64,000 nt of DNA from Actinomyces weissii (GTDB lineage Bacteria; Actinomycetota; Actinomycetes; Actinomycetales; Actinomycetaceae). The notes under the pieces were generated by a model that made no database searches, was not told the origin of the DNA, and saw only the letters and a list, made by a program, of their open reading frames with translations. Position numbers and translations under genes: made by a program. The stretch spans positions 1,922,001-1,986,000 of the forward strand of contig NZ_CP066802.1 of NCBI RefSeq assembly GCF_016598775.1. The letters are read 5' to 3'. Below are positions 35,367 through 46,808 of the stretch, in pieces (within the stretch, counting starts at the first letter, position 1; every line of letters starts with the position of its first letter).

Positions 35367-36176
35367 ATGACCGCCCTGACCACCATGCAGCCGCCCAGCT
35401 CCTGCCCACCCGCCCCGGAGGCGCCCCGTCCTGCCGTGACCGGCCCGCACGTGCTCCCACCCAAGCGGCCCCTGCCCCAGGTGGGGCACCCGCGCCCCCG
35501 CCCAGCCCGTCCGGGCCAGCCTTCACCGACGACCCGGAGCTGCCACCCTGAAGCGCGCCACAACCTGAAGCAGCACTCCACCCCAGGCGGCGCCCCCAAG
35601 GTGCGCGTGAGTGTGGCCCCCGCCGTCGGGGCACTGCTGCCCCGCCGTCAACAACCGCTACCGCCACAGCCGGTGCTGGCCGAGCCCGCCCGCGCCAGGA
35701 ACCAGGCTCTGTCCCCGGGGCCCACTGTCACCGCCGCCCCACTGACGCGCAAACACTGGGACCGGGTGCAGTTCCAGACCCAGGTGGCCCAGCCGGAGGC
35801 CGTCACCCTGGTAGAGCGCGCCAGCACCCCCAGGCCGCCAGCCCCCGCCGAGAGCCCCGGCCAGGCAGCCGCGCACCTGGTCAGCGCCTGCGTACAGGTC
35901 CTGGAGGGCCACCGCTCCGTGCAGGCCCTGGTGCGCCGCACCACCCCCGAGCTCTTTGACGCCCTGGCCAGGCGGGCCAGCCTGGCCCAGCGCCTAGCAG
36001 GCCGGGTCTCCCCGGCGACCGTCCCCCAGGTGCGCTCCAGCCGTGCCCAGGAGCCCCTGCCCGGGCGGGCCGAGGCCGTAGTGGTCCTGGAGGCGGCCGG
36101 GCGGGTACGGGCAGCCGCCGCGCACCTGCTGCTGCGCCGGGGACGCTGGATCCTCACCGGCCTGGAGATCGCCTAG
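35367..36176 (+). CDS. Rv3235-family protein
   Basis: A 269-residue protein. The C-terminal ~110 residues (AAHLVSACVQVLEGHRSVQA ... LRRGRWILTGLEIA) match the actinobacterial Rv3235 family (DUF6459). The N-terminal ~150 residues are Pro-rich and probably disordered. Function is unknown. In M. tuberculosis the family also lies close to secA1, as here. ATG 35367 follows AAGGA at 35356-35360. Confidence 0.8.
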   Translation: MTALTTMQPPSSCPPAPEAPRPAVTGPHVLPPKRPLPQVGHPRPRPARPGQPSPTTRSCHPEARHNLKQHSTPGGAPKVRVSVAPAVGALLPRRQQPLPPQPVLAEPARARNQALSPGPTVTAAPLTRKHWDRVQFQTQVAQPEAVTLVERASTPRPPAPAESPGQAAAHLVSACVQVLEGHRSVQALVRRTTPELFDALARRASLAQRLAGRVSPATVPQVRSSRAQEPLPGRAEAVVVLEAAGRVRAAAAHLLLRRGRWILTGLEIA

Positions 36177-36493
36177 CCGCAGCGACCCGGCAGGAGCGCC
36201 ACCGCAGGCACCCGCCCAGCCGGTCTGCCTGGCACGGGTGGTGGTCACCTAGACAGCGGCGCCGTCTCAGACAACCTGCTCCAGCCGGGGCGGCCCAGGC
36301 AGTCAGACCAGACTGGCCGCAGGACCACCAGCAGGCGCGGAGCACCAGAAGGAGGCACCCCCTACGCCGTCGCCCGGGAGCGGCGGCCTGGCAGCCAGAC
36401 CTCCGGACCACAGGCTCCGGCTCCGGCCCACATGCTCATGGCTACAGCCAACCGGGCCCCGGCTCCAGCCCGCCGCAGCGGCGCCTGCTCCGC
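36177..36493. other. Gene-free interval between Rv3235-family gene and secA
   Basis: About 317 bp between converging genes. It is GC-rich, without a supported ORF or a clear terminator with a T-run. Confidence 0.5.
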
Positions 36494-39283
<2,790 letters not shown>

Positions 39284-39470
39284 GCTGTTTCTCCCTTATT
39301 GACGTCTGCAGGGGCCAGCACGGCCTAGACCTCGCAATCGTAGACGACTGCCCGCCTGCCGGTACCCCCTGGAGGCGTAGAGCCGCCCACGCTCCACAGG
39401 ACTGTGACCGGCCCCCTCCCCCACCAGGGCCTGCTGGTCCCGGTGGGGGCCGGGCGGAGGCTGCCACCCT

Positions 39471-40517
39471 GTGCGGGTGGGACCTTTGGCGCGTGATCTG
39501 GGCGGACTGCTGCTGCCTTCTGCCTGCGTGGGCTGCGGGGCCTGGGACGCCGTGGTGTGCGGACGGTGCCGGACGGCGCTGTGCCAGCCCTTGCGCCAGG
39601 TGCGGGGGCTGCGCCTGCCGGTGTGGGCCGGGCCCGCCTACGCGGGGCCGGTGCGCCACCTGGTGCTGGCCTGGAAGAACGGGGGGAGGGAGGACCTGGG
39701 GCCGTTGCTGGGGGCCGTGGGGGCGTCGCTGGGGGCGCAGTGGTGGGAGGGCGCGGGCACCGTCCTGGCCGGGGCGGGCAAGGGCGACGACGGCGCGCCT
39801 GGCCCCTGCTCTGGCACCGGTGCGGGTGCTAGAGCGCGGGGGCAGGGCATACGGGAGCACGATGACCCCTGCTGGCGCACCCGGGCCCACCACCGCCGGG
39901 GGCAGGACGCGCCGGGCCCCAGTGAGCCTGAGGATGCTGAGCCGGACGACTGTGGGCCGGGACGCAGCAAGCCCGGCCGCAGCGCACCAGGAGGCAGCGA
40001 ATCAGGTGACGATAAGCCCGGCCACAACGAGCAGGGCCGCAGCAGGCCAGGCGGCGTTGAGCCAGACCGCAGCAGGCCAGGAGCCCTGGGGACGCCCCTG
40101 CTGGTGGTGCCTGCCCCCTCTGGCCTGGCGCGCCGTCTGCTCGGTCGCCTGGTAGCCGCCTCCCTGGCAGACGCCGTGGCGCAGGGGGTGGCCCAGGCCG
40201 CGGCCGGACGGACCGGCACCTGGTCAGTGGACCTGCTGCGCCGTCAGGGAGGCAGCCGCCACCAGGCAGGGCTGGGCGTGGCCGAGCGGGCACGCAACCG
40301 CGCGCAACCACCCCGGGTGCTGGCCCCGGTGGCCGGGCACCAGGTGCTGCTGGTGGACGACGTCGTGACCACCGGGGCCACCTTGGCTGCCTGCTCCCAG
40401 GCGCTGGAGCAGGCAGGGGCCCAGGTGCTGGGGGCACTGGCGCTCGCGGCCACTCCCCCGCCGTCCCCTGGGCTGCCTTGCGGGCGGCAGGCTGCACGAT
40501 CGTCCACCCGCAGGTGA
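39471..40517 (+). CDS. comF: ComF-family phosphoribosyltransferase-like protein
   Basis: A ComF homologue of up to 348 residues. The N-terminal zinc ribbon CVGCGAWDAVVCGRC and the C-terminal PRPP-binding loop VLLVDDVVTTGATLAAC are intact. Between them (~residues 105-205) is a hydrophilic, repetitive insert rich in Gly/Pro/Ser/Asp (GRSKPGRSAPGGSESG) that makes it about 100 residues longer than usual. ComF is needed for DNA uptake in competent bacteria, but its role in actinobacteria is unclear. GTG 39471 or GTG 39477 could be the start; CACCCT at 39465 would suit 39477. It forms a unit with hpf, inverted relative to the usual order. Confidence 0.85.
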   Translation: MRVGPLARDLGGLLLPSACVGCGAWDAVVCGRCRTALCQPLRQVRGLRLPVWAGPAYAGPVRHLVLAWKNGGREDLGPLLGAVGASLGAQWWEGAGTVLAGAGKGDDGAPGPCSGTGAGARARGQGIREHDDPCWRTRAHHRRGQDAPGPSEPEDAEPDDCGPGRSKPGRSAPGGSESGDDKPGHNEQGRSRPGGVEPDRSRPGALGTPLLVVPAPSGLARRLLGRLVAASLADAVAQGVAQAAAGRTGTWSVDLLRRQGGSRHQAGLGVAERARNRAQPPRVLAPVAGHQVLLVDDVVTTGATLAACSQALEQAGAQVLGALALAATPPPSPGLPCGRQAARSSTRR

Positions 40518-40698
40518 GCACATGGTGTATCTTCTGTGGCACAACGCACAGGACGTTGCGAGCCCGTCAACGCCGACGGGCTGCCGGCGAGCACACAGGA
40601 GGCGGTCAGTTCCTTCCACAGCCCGTCGCGGCACGCGGCGGATGCAGTCATCCAAGCCCCAGCCGGGGCCGCACCTAAGAACCCAGAAAGGGTCAGCC

Positions 40699-41325
40699 AT
40701 GGACATCACCGTCGTTGGTCGCAACGCTGAGATCAGCTCGCGTTACCGGGACTACGTCGAGGAGAAGGTCACCAAGGTCGAGCAGTACGACCCGCGCGTG
40801 CAGCGCGTCGAGATCGAGGTCACGCACGAGCGCAACCCTCGGCAGGCGGACACTGCGGAGCGCGTTGAGCTCACCGTCATCTCCAAGGGCCCGGTCATCC
40901 GGGCCGAGGCCTCCTCCTCAGACCGTTTCGCTGCTTTCGACATAGCCATGGGCAAGCTAACAGAGCGTCTGCGCCGGGTGCGTGACCGCCAGAAGGACCA
41001 CCACCGCCGCGCCGTCGTGCTGCCGGAGGAGCCCCGGGAGACCCAGCCCGCCGTCCCGGAGGCGGAGCCGGAGGAGAACCAGCCCACCGTGCCCACCACC
41101 AAGGGGGTGGCGGTGGAGTCCCAGCTGGGTGACTCGCCCGTGATCGTCCGCCAGAAGCTGCACGACGCCGTGCCCATGACCGTGGACGAGGCCCTCTACC
41201 AGATGGAGCTGGTGGGCCACCCCTTCTACCTGTTCATCGAGAAGGAGACCAAGCAGCCCTGCGCGGTGTACCACCGGCACGGCTGGACCTACGGGGTGAT
41301 CCGCCTGGACGCGCAGGTGCTGTAG
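40699..41325 (+). CDS. hpf: Ribosome hibernation-promoting factor, long form
   Basis: A 208-residue long-type HPF. The N-terminal domain (MDITVVGRNAEISSRYRDYV, VEIEVTHERNPRQAD) binds the 30S decoding region, and the C-terminal domain (SPVIVRQKLHDAVPMTVDEA ... HPFYLFIEKETKQ) drives 100S dimer formation. It silences ribosomes in stationary phase. ATG 40699 has AAAGGG upstream; the in-frame extension from 40522 is not homologous. The 181-bp gap after comF may hold its own promoter (TATCTT near 40527). A long hairpin terminator follows. Confidence 0.95.
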   Translation: MDITVVGRNAEISSRYRDYVEEKVTKVEQYDPRVQRVEIEVTHERNPRQADTAERVELTVISKGPVIRAEASSSDRFAAFDIAMGKLTERLRRVRDRQKDHHRRAVVLPEEPRETQPAVPEAEPEENQPTVPTTKGVAVESQLGDSPVIVRQKLHDAVPMTVDEALYQMELVGHPFYLFIEKETKQPCAVYHRHGWTYGVIRLDAQVL

Positions 41326-41359
41326 CCCACGGGGCGCCCCGCACCCCGCATGCCGCGTG

Positions 41360-41403
41360 AAGGTGGTGCCGGAGCTGGCCGCAAGCCGCCCCGGCACCAC
41401 CTT
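41360..41403 (+). terminator. Hairpin terminator after hpf
   Basis: A perfect 13-bp stem (41360-41372 with 41391-41403; AAGGTGGTGCCGG and CCGGCACCACCTT) closes an 18-nt loop, 35 bp after the hpf stop. The A-start/T-end stem makes it usable in both directions. Confidence 0.75.
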
Positions 41404-41407
41404 CTCG

Positions 41408-42245
41408 CGAGACCGGGACATCGGTACCGCGAGACCGGGACATATGGCTCACGAGACCGGTAAGGGTGGCCTTAGTTGTGGATAACTTGCGGCTGGTGGC
41501 TGGCGTCCAGCTGCTCGACGACGGTGAGGCTCGCTGGGGCGCACTGTCTGCGGGAAGGAGCGGGCAGGCTACCTCTCTCCCCAGACGTGACGGACGGGCG
41601 GGGCCAGGCCCGTACGACGAGGAAGTGGGCGGCTGAATCTGACTGGGGGCGGTACCTGAGGGCAGGATGTCGGGGAGACCCTATGGGCGGCCAGGAACCC
41701 TGGTTGCATACATGACAGGGAGCACCCCAAGACCAGATCAGGGTTTTGTCTTGCAATTACGCGGAACGCTCTGAGGCATGCTTCAACCGGACTGCTTCCC
41801 CCGCCCCGGCAAAGTATGCGACGACGCCCACACACACCTCACGGCGTCCGCCCCACCAACCACCTGGAAACGTTGGAATCCCAACACTGGCCAGGTTCCA
41901 ATGTGTGCAACACACGATCCCAGGGCACCAGCAGCCCCGACCGACCACGGCCGCGCCACCACTGCGCCCCGCCGTCTAGCCCCATCACCCCCTCCCAGAG
42001 AACCAGTCCCCACGCACCCAGGTCTCCAGGAGCCAGCCATCCTGCTCTTCTCTGCAGCCTGAGCCAGTCCCCACGCACCAGGTCTCCGGCACCCGCAGCC
42101 GCCTCAGCGCGGGCGCCATCTAGCCCATAAGGGGCCGACCGCACCTCACCCCACAGCCTCCCTGCCCTCACGGCCACCCCCCAGCCATCAACAACTAAGG
42201 CCACCCTTACCGAACTCGCGGTACATATGTCCCGGTCTCGCGGTA
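41408..42245. mobile_element. Inverted-repeat-bounded non-coding segment (possible decayed insertion element)
   Basis: The left end has three CGAGACCGG copies 22 bp apart (41408, 41430, 41452), then AAGGGTGGCCTTAGTTG. The right end carries the same sequence inverted: 42192-42212 is the exact reverse complement of 41458-41478 (21 nt), and similarity continues outward to ~42240 (GACCGGGACATATG). The ~710 bp inside has no convincing gene, is less GC-rich than its surroundings, and contains a ~61-bp imperfect duplication (42003 and 42064). Terminal inverted repeats suggest a MITE-like or deleted insertion sequence. I see no transposase and no clear target duplication, so the class is unknown. Confidence 0.55.
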
Positions 42246-42283
42246 AACAAGGGGGTTGATTGGGGGTGGAGGGTGGGGTGGAG

Positions 42284-44035
42284 CTAGTAGGCGGCGGTTC
42301 CGGGAAGGGGGTAGGAGGGGTAACGGCAACCGGTGTCCGCCTCGTGCCAGGAGGCGCCACTGCGCCGCCACAGCACCGAGTGGGAGTCACAGGCCAGCAG
42401 GGTCCCGTTGGTGCGGTTGCCCGCCAGCGCCGTCACCCCCGTAACCGTGGAGACGTCCTCATAAGGCCCCCCGACCACGTGCAGCCGCAGCACCCCGTGA
42501 CCGCCGTCCTCGTCAGTCATCAGCACCGCCACCGTCACCGGGTCGGCCCAGGCCACCTCAGTAGCCCCCGGCGCGGTCAGCCACTGCGGCCCCACCAGGG
42601 CCCTGGGGTGCGCGTCACCGCCCTCGCGGCGCACCGTGCAGACAACCACCCGCGCCCCCTCCGGGGTAGCGACCACCAGGGCCACCCGCCCGGCCTCAGC
42701 CGACAGGTCGAAGGCCGTCACCTCCCCCTTCAGCCAGCCGGCCTCCAGGTTGTGGGCAGCGCCCCAGCCGTTGACCACGGACAGCCGCCCTTCCCGACCG
42801 GTCCACACCCAGCCGTCGGCGTCCACCACCGGGGGCAGCAGCACGTCCCGACTCGAGTGCGGGTCGGTGGTCGAGTAGATGGCGGCGGCGTTCCCGGCCC
42901 CCAGCACCAGGCGCATCATGCTGCGCCCGTTGACGGCGTAGAGCGCGTGGTCAGGCCCCAGCACCGGGTGGCTCACGCCGTCGCCTCCCAGGACAGAAAG
43001 GTCGGTGAGCGCCTCCCGGGCCCCACCCAGGCCCCGGACCACCGAGCTGCCCTCCAGCAGCACCACCCGCCCGGGGTCGGCGAAGGGGTCCGGCAGCCCC
43101 GGCGCAGGCGGCACCAGCTCGTCGTTGACCAGCACCCGCACCTCCTCGACGACGTCGAGGGCGGACAGGCTCATGTGGATCTGGGCGGCCAGCTGGGCCA
43201 GGAGCCCCGCCGGGTGCCGCGCCGTGGAACGCAGCTCGACCGTCGCCACCCCGCTGACCACCGCGAGCCCCTTGGGCTGCTTAAGCTCCAGGTCCGTCAG
43301 CGGCAGGGGTGCCACCACAGCCTGCAGGTGCTCGGAGGGCCCCCCCAGTATCCGGCTGACAACCCGGCTGATGGCGTTGCGCGCAGGCACCCAGCGGGCG
43401 TCCGCGACCCAGTGGCTGCCGTCAGGGGTCAGGAAGAGCACCGGCACGCAGATGAAGCTGGAGCTGAAGGAGTAGGCAGGCAGCAGCACCCCTTCCGGAG
43501 CCTGCGCGATACGCCACTGGTTGTCCGCGTCCCGCGTCAAGGTGTAGGAGAGCTGCAGGGAGCTGCCCTCCGGCTCCTCATTCGCCCGGTAGACGCCCTC
43601 AGCGTCCACCTCAGCCTGCACCGGCACGGTGACCTGCACGGCCCCGGACTCCCCCAGGGTGATGCTGGGAGAGTCCAGGTGGGGGTACAGGCGCACCAGC
43701 TTCTCCGGCCACCAGCTCGAGGACAGCGGCCCCAGCAGGTAGTGGCGAGCGGTGGCGAAGGAGTCGTTCGGGCCGACGGCGCAGGCCCGCAGGAAACCTG
43801 CCACGATCTCGGGGGGCTCGGCACCCACGAGCGGCAGGTCGGCGGTCTGCACCAGGGCCGACTGCTGCCCGGCAGCGACCTCAGCGCGGTGCACCCTCCC
43901 GGAGCTGGGCAGGGTCACGCAGCCCCCCAGCCCAGCCGTTCCCGCAGCCGCAGCCAGCAGGCCCAGGAAGTCACGGCGGCCAGGACCAGCCCGCCCGCTC
44001 CACCGGGCAGAAGGCTGCGGCTCAACGCTTACCAC
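42284..44035 (-). CDS. lpqB: LpqB-family lipoprotein of the MtrAB system
   Basis: A 583-residue lipoprotein, the usual partner of MtrAB. The signal has a twin-arginine-like GRRDFLGLLAAAAG and lipobox LGGC (Cys 39). A GerMN-like domain is suggested around residues 220-340 (SRVVSRILGGPSEHLQAVV ... ATVELRSTARHPAGLLAQL), followed by a beta-propeller-like LpqB C-terminal half. LpqB acts outside the membrane and influences MtrB activity. GTG 44035 overlaps the mtrB stop by 14 nt. Confidence 0.93.
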   Translation of the reverse strand: MVSVEPQPSARWSGRAGPGRRDFLGLLAAAAGTAGLGGCVTLPSSGRVHRAEVAAGQQSALVQTADLPLVGAEPPEIVAGFLRACAVGPNDSFATARHYLLGPLSSSWWPEKLVRLYPHLDSPSITLGESGAVQVTVPVQAEVDAEGVYRANEEPEGSSLQLSYTLTRDADNQWRIAQAPEGVLLPAYSFSSSFICVPVLFLTPDGSHWVADARWVPARNAISRVVSRILGGPSEHLQAVVAPLPLTDLELKQPKGLAVVSGVATVELRSTARHPAGLLAQLAAQIHMSLSALDVVEEVRVLVNDELVPPAPGLPDPFADPGRVVLLEGSSVVRGLGGAREALTDLSVLGGDGVSHPVLGPDHALYAVNGRSMMRLVLGAGNAAAIYSTTDPHSSRDVLLPPVVDADGWVWTGREGRLSVVNGWGAAHNLEAGWLKGEVTAFDLSAEAGRVALVVATPEGARVVVCTVRREGGDAHPRALVGPQWLTAPGATEVAWADPVTVAVLMTDEDGGHGVLRLHVVGGPYEDVSTVTGVTALAGNRTNGTLLACDSHSVLWRRSGASWHEADTGCRYPSYPLPGTAAY

Positions 44036-45998
44036 TGTGCACCTCCGGGTCCTCGGGTGTGGGGGCGTGCTGGAGCCCGCGCCCTGCCTGGCCGGAAGCC
44101 GGCACCGCCGTCACGCCCCGGCTGTTGACCGGTGCCCGCAGGCGCTGCGCCGACCGGGCCTCCAGGCCCGCCGCCTTGAGCAGTCCCTCCACCGCCGCCA
44201 GGGTCTCGTCCGTGTCGTCCACGGGCTCAGCGGTCACCACTACGGGTGGGTTGACGCCGGTGGCGTCGGCGTAGCGGGTCACGGGGCCCCGCGGCTGCTG
44301 GCGCGGCGGCGGCACGATCTCCGGGCGGCGCACTACGGCCGGGGGCGAGAACTGCTGCAGGCTGCGGCCAGCGGGCCGGGTAGGGCTCACCGCCGTCTCC
44401 TGGGCCGCCTTGGAGGCGTCCTCCGGCACCACCTGGAGGGGGTGCTCGTAGATAGGCTCGCCGGGCACCCGCGGCAGGGTCAGCAGGAAGGAGGAGCCGT
44501 CCCCCGGCCACCCCCAGGCGGTCAGCTCGCCGCCGTGCAGGGTGGCGTCCTCCTGGGAGATGGACAGGCCCAGGCCGGTGCCGCCGGTAGTGCGCTTGCG
44601 GGAGGGGTCGGCCCGGAAGAAGCGGTCGAAGACGTGGGCCACCACGCGCTCGCTCATGCCGACCCCGTGGTCTCGCACCCGCACTGCCACCGCGCCGTCG
44701 TTCTGCGCCACGGTCACGTCCACCGGCTTGCCCTCACCGTGCTCCAGGGCGTTGATGACCAGGTTGCGGATGATCCGCTCCACCCGGGTGCGGTCCAGGG
44801 CGACCCGCACCGGGCTGCCGGGGGCGTGCAGACGCACCTCGGTGCTCTTCTCGGCGGCCAGGGGGGCGGCCAGGGAGAGCACGTCCTTGACCAGCTCCTC
44901 CATGTCCACCTCCTTGAGGTGCAGGGCGGAGGCGCCGGCGTCGATCCGGGAGATGGCCAGCAGGTCCTCCAGCATGTTGCCGAAGCGCTCCAGCTGCCCG
45001 AACAGGATCACGGCGCTGCGCTGGAGCACCGGGTCGTCAAAGTCCTCCCGGGCCTGGAAGATCTGCTCCCCGGCCAGGCGGATGGTGGTCAGGGGGGTGC
45101 GCAGCTCGTGGGAGACGTCGGAGACGAAGCGCCGCTGCAGCTGGGAGAGCTCGTCGTAGCGCTTGATCTGCTCCTCGATGTTGTCCGCCATGGCGTTGAA
45201 GGAGCGGGCCAGGGCGGCCAGCTCGTCAGCCCCGTGCACGGCCAGGCGCTCGGTGAGGACCCCCCTGGCCAGGCGCTGGGCGGCCAGGGAGGTCTGTCTC
45301 ACCGGTAGCAGCACGCGCCAGGCCATGGTGAAGACCATGACGATCAGCACGGTAGCGAAACCGAGGCTGGCCACGGTCATGGCCCGGGCGGTGACGGTCA
45401 GCACGCGCTGCTCGGGGGCCAGGGTGTAGATGAGGTACAGGTCGTGCTTGCCCGCCATGGGCAGGTTGATCTGCGATCCCACCACCATCCCTGGGGAGTA
45501 GCCGCTAGCAGCTGGCAGGCGGATCGACTGCCAGTGCTCCACACCCGGCCCGGAGCCCTCCACCTGAGCGACCAGCTCGCTGGTCACCAGCTGGGACAGG
45601 TTGCTGTCGGTGGCCAGGTCGTTGATGACGGTCCCCGAGTCCTCGTCGCTGGCCCGCTTCAGGACCACGCCCACGCCTCCCGCGGCGGCGAAGGAGTCGC
45701 GGATGCGGGCGATCTCCTTCTGCACGGTCACGGCGACGTCGTCGCTGGAGGCGATCGTGGCGGAGTCCAGGTCCGCCTGGGCCACCTGCGCACGGGTGTG
45801 CGCGTCCTGCAGGACAGCATCACGCTTGTTGTCGAAGATGTCACTGCGGATGTGGCTGGTGACCAGCAGCAGCAGCAGGATGATCATGGAGCCGCCGATA
45901 CCGACCGCCATCACGGTCAGCCGCATGGTCACGGAGTGGCGCAGAGGCTTGATGACCAGGAGGTTCCGCCAACCTCCTTGCCGTTCCTGGGGGGTCAT
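44022..45998 (-). CDS. mtrB: Sensor histidine kinase MtrB
   Basis: A 658-residue membrane kinase. TM1 is at ~26-47 and TM2 at ~205-228, with a ~155-residue extracytoplasmic sensor between them. A HAMP domain follows, then H-box VSDVSHELRTPLTT (His 297), N-box NLVINALEHGEG, G1 DHGVGMSERV and G2 GGTGLGLSI. The ~130-residue C-terminal tail is Pro/Arg/Ala-rich and likely disordered. MtrB phosphorylates MtrA in response to envelope or division state. ATG 45998 lies 19 bp after mtrA. Confidence 0.95.
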   Translation of the reverse strand: MTPQERQGGWRNLLVIKPLRHSVTMRLTVMAVGIGGSMIILLLLLVTSHIRSDIFDNKRDAVLQDAHTRAQVAQADLDSATIASSDDVAVTVQKEIARIRDSFAAAGGVGVVLKRASDEDSGTVINDLATDSNLSQLVTSELVAQVEGSGPGVEHWQSIRLPAASGYSPGMVVGSQINLPMAGKHDLYLIYTLAPEQRVLTVTARAMTVASLGFATVLIVMVFTMAWRVLLPVRQTSLAAQRLARGVLTERLAVHGADELAALARSFNAMADNIEEQIKRYDELSQLQRRFVSDVSHELRTPLTTIRLAGEQIFQAREDFDDPVLQRSAVILFGQLERFGNMLEDLLAISRIDAGASALHLKEVDMEELVKDVLSLAAPLAAEKSTEVRLHAPGSPVRVALDRTRVERIIRNLVINALEHGEGKPVDVTVAQNDGAVAVRVRDHGVGMSERVVAHVFDRFFRADPSRKRTTGGTGLGLSISQEDATLHGGELTAWGWPGDGSSFLLTLPRVPGEPIYEHPLQVVPEDASKAAQETAVSPTRPAGRSLQQFSPPAVVRRPEIVPPPRQQPRGPVTRYADATGVNPPVVVTAEPVDDTDETLAAVEGLLKAAGLEARSAQRLRAPVNSRGVTAVPASGQAGRGLQHAPTPEDPEVHSGKR

Positions 45999-46017
45999 CG
46001 CAGACAGCTGGTCTCCG

Positions 46018-46704
46018 TCACTTGGAGCCGCCGGCCCGGTAGCCGATACCGCGCACGGTCATGACGATCTCCGGGTGCTCCGGGTCGTGCTCGATCTTGG
46101 CGCGCAGGCGCTGGACGTGGACGTTGACGAGCCTGGTGTCGGCGGTGTGGTGGTAGCCCCAGACCTCCGCGAGCAGCTCCTCCCGGCTGAAGGCCTTCCA
46201 GGGGGAGCGCGCCAGGGTGACCAGCAGGTCGAACTCCAGCGGGGTCAGGGCGATTATCTGCTCACCGCGACGCACCTCGTGCCCGGCGACGTCGATCATC
46301 AGGTCGGAGATCTCCACCCGCTCCGCCCCGGCGGCCGGGTCGATCACCCGGCGCAGGCGGGTGCGGACCCGGGCCAGGAGCTCCTTGGAGCGGAAGGGCT
46401 TGGTCACGTAGTCGTCGGCACCGGCCTCCAGGCCCGCGACGACGTCCTCGGTCTCGGTACGGGCAGTGAGCATGATGATCGGCACGTCAGACTCGACGCG
46501 GATCTGCCGGCAGATCTCTACCCCATCGACACCGGGGAGCATAAGGTCTAGCAGAACCAGGTCCGGGGAGACCTTGCGGAACATGGTCATGGCCTGGGCG
46601 CCATCCACGCAGAATGAGGGCTCATAGCCCTCAGACTCAAGCATGATGCCAATCATGTCGGCGAGGGCGGTGTCGTCATCAACGACAAGTACGCGGGTAT
46701 CCAT
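46018..46704 (-). CDS. mtrA: Response regulator MtrA
   Basis: A 228-residue OmpR/PhoB-type regulator that controls cell-wall and division genes in actinobacteria. The receiver domain has VLVVDDDTALAD, phosphoacceptor D53 (LVLLDLMLPGVDG) and TKPFRSKELLARV. The winged-helix domain includes LTPLEFDLLVTLARSPWKAF and VNVHVQRLRAKIE. ATG 46704 is fixed by the family N-terminus MDTRVLVVDDD. Oddly, the only good Shine-Dalgarno (AGGAGG, 46725-46720) is 15 nt from this ATG but 7 nt from an out-of-frame ATG at 46712. CACGAT 6 nt upstream could alternatively make mtrA leaderless. Confidence 0.95.
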   Translation of the reverse strand: MDTRVLVVDDDTALADMIGIMLESEGYEPSFCVDGAQAMTMFRKVSPDLVLLDLMLPGVDGVEICRQIRVESDVPIIMLTARTETEDVVAGLEAGADDYVTKPFRSKELLARVRTRLRRVIDPAAGAERVEISDLMIDVAGHEVRRGEQIIALTPLEFDLLVTLARSPWKAFSREELLAEVWGYHHTADTRLVNVHVQRLRAKIEHDPEHPEIVMTVRGIGYRAGGSK

Positions 46705-46712
46705 GTGACCAT
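46653..46712 (-). CDS. Possible 19-codon leader ORF overlapping mtrA
   Basis: The ATG at 46712 has AGGAGG at optimal 7-nt spacing and encodes MVTWIPAYLSLMTTPPSPT, ending at 46653 inside mtrA in another frame. It may be a regulatory leader ORF or an accident of sequence. There is no family match. Confidence 0.3.
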   Translation of the reverse strand: MVTWIPAYLSLMTTPPSPT

Positions 46713-46808
46713 CGTGCCACCTCCTTGCCAGGCTCGCTGACACATCTCGGCACATAACTCATCCTGCAGGTGGAGGCGATGACCACAGACGCCTGCAATG
46801 ATTGCCGC

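Noticed and set aside
41408..41460. 22-bp spaced CGAGACCGG repeats as a mini CRISPR
   Set aside because: Only three short copies with related spacers; they are better explained as subterminal repeats of an inverted-repeat element.
41839..42390. 183-codon minus-strand ORF between lpqB and hpf
   Set aside because: It crosses both the lpqB 3' end and the inverted-repeat arm, has no recognisable domain, and lacks a convincing ribosome-binding site or leaderless promoter.
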